Below are positions 40,693-44,567 of a stretch of 44,567 bases of DNA, one piece after another. The position numbers were made by a program, and so were the translations under genes. The notes under the pieces were generated by a model. That model did not search any database, was not told where the DNA came from, and was given only the letters and a program-made list of their open reading frames with translations. Source of the stretch: Armatimonadota bacterium. GTDB taxonomy: Bacteria; Armatimonadota; JADLDR01. Within the stretch, counting starts at the first letter, position 1; every line of letters begins with the position of its first letter. The DNA is taken from the NCBI GenBank assembly GCA_020846535.1, contig JADLDR010000052.1, positions 1-44,567 of the forward strand. The letters run 5' to 3'.

Positions 40693-42576
40693 ATGGCGGG
40701 GAAAATCGTTGTTTTAGAGCAGGATGTGGCGGACAAGATCGCTGCCGGGGAGGTGGTGGAGCGCCCGGCTTCGGTGGTCAAGGAGCTGGTGGAGAACGCC
40801 CTGGACGCCGGGGCGACCCGTATCCTGGTGGATATCCGGGACGGCGGCACGTCCCTCGTCCGGGTTGCCGATAACGGCGCGGGGATGAGCCGGGAGGATG
40901 CGGTACTCGCTCTCCAGCGCCACGCCACCAGCAAGATCCGCTCCGCGGACGACCTCTTTGCGGTCAGCACCCTGGGCTTCCGGGGAGAGGCCCTGCCCAG
41001 CATCGCCGCCGTCTCCCAACTGGAGATGGTCACCCGCCCGGCCGATCTGGCGTCCGGAGTCACCCTGAAGGTGGACGGGGGCAATATCCTCGACCTGGAG
41101 GACTCGGGCGCACCGGTGGGGACCCGCATTTCGGTCGCCAATCTCTTCTTCAATACCCCGGCCCGGCTGAAATTTCTGAAATCCAACCAGACCGAGATGA
41201 ACCACATCGCCGACCTGATAGGCCGCCTGGCCCTGGCCTTCCACACGGTCGGTTTCCGGCTCACCCATAACGGGCAGGAAGTCTTTTCCACCCCCGGCTC
41301 CCCGGAGCTGATCCACGCCGTCGCCCAGGTGCTGGGGCCGGAAGTCTCCAAACAGATGGTTCCGGTGGCCCTTGAAGACCCGGAGGTGCAGGTCGCAGGC
41401 TATGTCTCCCGGCCCAGCCACACCCGCGCCTCGCGGGCGGGCCAGTTGTTTTTCGTCAACCGCCGCACCGTCCGCAGCCCCCTCATTTCCAAAGCGTTGG
41501 ACGAGTGCTTCCGCACCCTGCTGCCGCAGGGGCGATACCCGCTGGCCGCCCTCTTCGTTCAGGTGCCGCCTGAGGATGTGGATGTCAATGTCCACCCGAC
41601 CAAGGCGGAGGTGCGCTTCCGTCAGGAGCGGGCCGTCTACGGGGCCGCGGTCCGGGCCGTCCAGAGGGCGCTGTGGGCCGACCCCTCGGAATCCTCCGGA
41701 GAAGGGGAGCGCCATATCGCCCGGCTCACCGGAACGCCCGACCGGGGCCAGCCCGCCGCGCCGGCCCCTCCCCGGAAGGAGGAAAAGGCCGACATCGGAA
41801 AACTCTTCGAGGATGAGGAGCAGGCCCCGCCGCAGGCCGTCCGGGAATCCTCATCCGTGATGGAGCCGACCCGGGCCTTGTTCCGCCCCGAACCGGCTGT
41901 CGAGGACTTTCCCGACCCGTTCGCCGACATTCCCGCCGCCTCCCCTCCCCCGCCGCAGGCCGCGCCGCCCCGGATCGAAGTCCCGCCTGAGAGGGCGCTC
42001 CCGCTGATGCGCTCCCTGGTACAGATGCACAATACTTATATGATCGGGGAAACCCGGGAGGGGATCTTCATCATCGACCAGCATGTGGCCCATGAGCGCG
42101 TTCTCTTCGACCGCCTGATGGCTGGCATGGAGGCGGTCCGGGCCGAAACCCAGCCCCTCCTCATCCCGCTGACCCTGAAGCTCTCGCACCGGGAAAGCCC
42201 GGTGCTGGAGGCCAACGAAAAAACGCTCGAAGAGATGGGCTTCGAGATCGAGCCGTTCGGGCGCGACACCTATGTGGTGCGGGCCATCCCTCTCTCCCTG
42301 GTCGGCAAGGACTACGAGCAGGCGCTCCGGGCGATTGTGGACGAGCTGTGCGAGCAGGCCGATTCCTCCCATCTGGCCGTCCGGCGCGAGGAAGTCGCCT
42401 CCATGGTGGCCTGCAAGGCCGCCGTCAAGGCCGGCGATGCGCTGACCCATGAGGAGATGGCCCATTTGCTGGACGAATTGCGGGAGACCCGGAACCCCTA
42501 CACCTGCCCGCACGGGCGGCCTATCGTCATCGTCCTCTCGGTGGCGGAACTGGAAAAACGGTTCAAGCGGCGGTAG
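40693..42576 (+). CDS. mutL: DNA mismatch repair protein MutL
   Basis: 627 residues. The GHKL ATPase core is clear: KIAAGEVVERPASVVKELVENALDAG (here VVERPASVVKELVENALDAG, with Glu31 and Asn35), DNGAGMS (60-66), GFRGEALPSIAAVSQ, HPTKAEVRF. A Pro-rich linker (about 350-430) leads to the dimerisation/endonuclease domain with DQHVAHERVLFD (462-473), ACKAAVKAG and CPHGRPI (605-611). This resembles the DQHA(X)2E(X)4E endonuclease motif, but the last Glu is Asp. Expected to nick the daughter strand after MutS recognises a mismatch; mutS is not in the window. First gene of a three-gene operon. Confidence 0.96.
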   Translation: MAGKIVVLEQDVADKIAAGEVVERPASVVKELVENALDAGATRILVDIRDGGTSLVRVADNGAGMSREDAVLALQRHATSKIRSADDLFAVSTLGFRGEALPSIAAVSQLEMVTRPADLASGVTLKVDGGNILDLEDSGAPVGTRISVANLFFNTPARLKFLKSNQTEMNHIADLIGRLALAFHTVGFRLTHNGQEVFSTPGSPELIHAVAQVLGPEVSKQMVPVALEDPEVQVAGYVSRPSHTRASRAGQLFFVNRRTVRSPLISKALDECFRTLLPQGRYPLAALFVQVPPEDVDVNVHPTKAEVRFRQERAVYGAAVRAVQRALWADPSESSGEGERHIARLTGTPDRGQPAAPAPPRKEEKADIGKLFEDEEQAPPQAVRESSSVMEPTRALFRPEPAVEDFPDPFADIPAASPPPPQAAPPRIEVPPERALPLMRSLVQMHNTYMIGETREGIFIIDQHVAHERVLFDRLMAGMEAVRAETQPLLIPLTLKLSHRESPVLEANEKTLEEMGFEIEPFGRDTYVVRAIPLSLVGKDYEQALRAIVDELCEQADSSHLAVRREEVASMVACKAAVKAGDALTHEEMAHLLDELRETRNPYTCPHGRPIVIVLSVAELEKRFKRR

Positions 42577-42577
42577 C

Positions 42578-43213
42578 ATGACACAGGATCGCAAAGCTGC
42601 AAAAAGAAGCCGCAGGCGCTTCATCGGCCTGATGGCCCTCTGGGCGGTGCTGGTGTGCTACCCGAACCCCCTGGTCATTGCGCGGAACCTGTGGCATTAC
42701 GCTTCTTTTCCGGTGGATGCGGGCATTGCCCGCGCCTTCGAGGGGCGGCTGCCCCGGAAGCCTGCCGAGATCGAGGCGTTCGTGCTGGACTTCGTACGCT
42801 ATCGGTACGACTGGCAGCTCTACGGCGTGCCCTGGTATGTCCCATCCCCCCGCGAAGCGATCCGGGACCGGGCCGGGGACTGCGAGGCGCGGGCCTTCGT
42901 CCTGGCAAGCCTCCTCAAGGCGAAAGGCATCCCCTACCAGATCCAGGCGTCTCCGGCGCATATGTGGGTCAGCTATCCGGGGAAGGCCGCCAACCGCCTG
43001 GAGAACGACCGGGAAGCCTATGTGCGGAAGGTGGATGGCCGGTGGAGCCTCCGGCTGCCGAATCTGGCGGAATGGAAGTTTTACCTTGCCTCCCAGCGCG
43101 AGATGTGGTGGGACACGATGCCCGCCGCACGCAAGGGGCTGCTTGTGGCCGGATGGGGGCTGTTGATTTTATGGCGGCTTCGCCGACATCGCAAAGGAGT
43201 GGAAAGCGAATGA
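42578..43213 (+). CDS. Membrane-anchored transglutaminase-like protein
   Basis: 211 residues. A hydrophobic segment at 15-30 and a second near 190-204 suggest anchoring at both ends. Between them is a transglutaminase-like papain-fold core, RDRAGDCEARAFVLASLLKAKG with Cys102 (GDCEARA) and SPAHMWVSYPG with His128. It may act as a protease or an amide-cleaving or cross-linking enzyme near the cell envelope. It starts one base after the mutL stop and its end overlaps the next gene's ATG (ATGA), so translation is coupled. The pairing with a D-aminopeptidase suggests peptide or cell-wall peptide processing. Confidence 0.8.
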   Translation: MTQDRKAAKRSRRRFIGLMALWAVLVCYPNPLVIARNLWHYASFPVDAGIARAFEGRLPRKPAEIEAFVLDFVRYRYDWQLYGVPWYVPSPREAIRDRAGDCEARAFVLASLLKAKGIPYQIQASPAHMWVSYPGKAANRLENDREAYVRKVDGRWSLRLPNLAEWKFYLASQREMWWDTMPAARKGLLVAGWGLLILWRLRRHRKGVESE

Positions 43214-43998
43214 AAATCTATATCTCGACCGACATGGAAGGGATCAGTGGGATCAATATGATCGAGCAGGTGCAGATCGGCAGCGCCCCCTATGAGGCGG
43301 CCCGAAAGCTGCTCTGCGACGATATCAATGTCGCCATCGCCGGAGCCTACGACGGCGGGGCCACTGAGGTGGTGGTGCTGGACGGCCACGGCGGCGGCCA
43401 GAACCTTCGCCTGGAGATGATGGATTCGCGGGCCAAATACGAAACCGTCAAAAACACCCTGGAGGTGATGCCCAGCTTGGACCACACCTTCGGGGGCCTG
43501 ATCCTGGTCGGCTGCCATGCCATGGCCGGAACCCTGAACGGATTCCTGGACCACACCCAGTCCTCGGCCTCGTGGTTCAACTTCTACGTCAATGGCCGCA
43601 AATGCGGCGAGATCGGGCAGGAGGGGATCTACGCCGGACACTTCCGCGTGCCTGTCGTCATGGTCACAGGCGACAAGGCGGCCTGCAAGGAAGGGCTGGA
43701 GTTCTTCAAGGGCATCGAGGCGGTGGCGGTCAAGGAAGGGCTGGGCCGCAACCGGGCCAAGTGCCTGGTGCCCGAGCGCGCCCACGAGATGATCCGGGAG
43801 AGCGCCGCCCGGGCCGTCCGCCGGGCCAAAGCGGGCGAGTTCTCCCCCTGGGCGCTGGAGCCGCCCATCGAAATAAAGCTGGAGCTCTACCGCAGCGACT
43901 ACGCCGACCCCTTCGAAACCAACCCGGCGGTCGAACGCCTGGACGCCCGCACCGTCCGCAAAGTCATCCAGAGCGGGCGGGAGATCTTCCACTGGTAA
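43210..43998 (+). CDS. M55-family D-aminopeptidase (DppA-like)
   Basis: 262 residues. A Zn-dependent self-compartmentalising aminopeptidase of the DppA type, acting on D-amino-acid peptides. It has the metal ligands Asp8 and Glu10 (STDMEGISG), His60 (VVLDGHGG) and His103 (VGCHAMAG), and the NGRKCGEIGQEGIYAG segment typical of the family. The start overlaps the transglutaminase stop by 4 bp. Together with that gene it may recycle or trim peptides containing D-residues from the cell wall. It ends 40 bp before a hairpin. Confidence 0.93.
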   Translation: MKIYISTDMEGISGINMIEQVQIGSAPYEAARKLLCDDINVAIAGAYDGGATEVVVLDGHGGGQNLRLEMMDSRAKYETVKNTLEVMPSLDHTFGGLILVGCHAMAGTLNGFLDHTQSSASWFNFYVNGRKCGEIGQEGIYAGHFRVPVVMVTGDKAACKEGLEFFKGIEAVAVKEGLGRNRAKCLVPERAHEMIRESAARAVRRAKAGEFSPWALEPPIEIKLELYRSDYADPFETNPAVERLDARTVRKVIQSGREIFHW

Positions 43999-44037
43999 GA
44001 AAATCTGTCTTTATACGTTATGTATTTGGAGATATGG

Positions 44038-44086
44038 ATAGATAGGAAGCCAAGCGGATGCAAAACGTGGTAGGCTTCCTACCTAT
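44038..44086 (+). terminator. Hairpin after the mutL operon
   Basis: ATAGATAGGAAGCC (44038-44051) pairs with GGCTTCCTACCTAT (44073-44086) at 13 of 14 positions, 40 bp past the last stop. The following bases are AT-rich but not a clear U-tract. Confidence 0.6.
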
Positions 44087-44260
44087 ATTGATCTCTATGC
44101 CATCTAACGGTATTTAATATTTTTGGAATAAACCGTTTCCACAGATGTATCCGGTTCAAAAATAATTTTACATAATATACATCTTACGGAGACCTGCTTC
44201 ACCGAACTCTCTAGTTTATATTCCACAGGTATGAAATCGTCCAGGCATATTTTTGATTAC
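44087..44260. other. AT-rich gene-free spacer
   Basis: About 170 bp, much richer in A and T than the rest of the window (for example AAAAATAATTTTACATAATA). No gene, promoter or RNA was recognised in it. Confidence 0.6.
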
Positions 44261-44567
44261 GCAGGACGTTGGAGTCGAGGTCAAGATTTGGAGCGATCTT
44301 GGCCGATCCGTAGGGGCGATCACAAGGTTCGCCCCATAGCGATCCAGATCAGGTAAAACATCCTCCGCTCCTGGGGGAGGGGTGACCGCTCTCCCCTGGG
44401 ATGGGTTACCTCTCTCCCCTAACCCCTCTCCCCGAAACCCAAGGGATGCGCCGGAGCGCCTCCGGGGAGAGGGGGAGAGAGGGTGCGGTACTTGACCCCC
44501 CCATCCCCTCCCCCTGCCCGTTTCGGGAAGGGGGCCGGGGGGTTAGGTAACAATCTATCAAAGTCCC
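44261..44567. repeat. Composite palindromic element, copy 4 (cut by the window end)
   Basis: It starts with the outer arm GCAGGACGTTGGAGTC (44261-44276), then GTAGGGGCGATCAC (44310) and CCATAGCGATCCAGATCAGG. It continues nearly identically to 40205 onward: CATCCTCCGCTCCTGGGGGA and GGTTACCTCTCTCCCCTAA. In the middle of the CCTCTCCCCG/CGGGGAGAGG palindrome it has about 26 extra bases (CCAAGGGATGCGCCGGAGCG region). Its right half lies beyond 44567. Confidence 0.8.

Overview
This 44.6 kb window is GC-rich chromosomal DNA of a bacterium. Several features point to an uncultured Terrabacteria-like lineage, possibly Armatimonadota or a Chloroflexota relative: a T-box leader in front of ilvB, a DUF512 radical SAM protein, a YkoE/YkoD-type ECF transporter, DUF6785, DUF1080, GH172 and DUF4962 families, and a KorAB pair with a fused gamma-alpha subunit. 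This placement is inferred from gene content only. No rRNA, tRNA or CRISPR array was seen. Promoters of the TTGACA/TATAAT type are easy to find, TTG starts are frequent, and one gene appears to start at CTG.

Layout. 1-700: 5' end of ilvB (minus) behind a T-box riboswitch with terminator and promoter. 740-2110: a decayed IS256-family element. 2.4-5.7 kb: a GH172/DUF2961 glycosidase divergent from a nucleoside hydrolase and a Gfo/Idh/MocA oxidoreductase, a small sugar and nucleoside catabolic block. 5.8-12.8 kb: an MFS exporter coupled to a DUF512 radical SAM protein, divergent from a cyclase-NB-ARC-TPR signalling protein and a second MFS gene. 13-17.1 kb: a Rieske fusion protein, then a YkoE-like S component and YkoD-like double ATPase with no EcfT. 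17.2-22.7 kb: a beta-hydroxyacid dehydrogenase fused to a KTSC domain, a DUF1080 secreted protein, a DUF6785 membrane protein, and a broken CBM9/beta-barrel gene. 23-26.8 kb: korA-korB and a divergent LysR gene sharing a compact overlapping promoter/operator.

26.8-36.6 kb: a DUF2887 nuclease gene with one nonsense codon, a GHL6-type glycosidase, a RibD-C reductase, a frameshifted Old Yellow Enzyme gene with a small downstream orphan, a DhnA-type aldolase, and a DUF4962/heparinase-II-like polysaccharide lyase. 36.7-40.2 kb: a candidate 117-nt small RNA or attenuator, then a 1058-residue GNAT fusion. 40.6-44 kb: a tightly packed mutL-transglutaminase-M55 aminopeptidase operon. From about 29.9 kb to the end, the spaces between genes are filled by a family of nested, palindromic repeat elements of about 150-370 bp, two of which supply the stop codon of the upstream gene.

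The overall picture is a heterotroph investing in complex carbohydrate breakdown (GH172, GHL6, DUF4962 lyase, DUF1080, Gfo/Idh/MocA), with ferredoxin-linked 2-oxoacid oxidation. At least four genes are decaying. The strongest leads for new biology are the sRNA-like unit before the GNAT fusion, the GNAT and KTSC fusions, the palindromic repeat family, and the CTG start.
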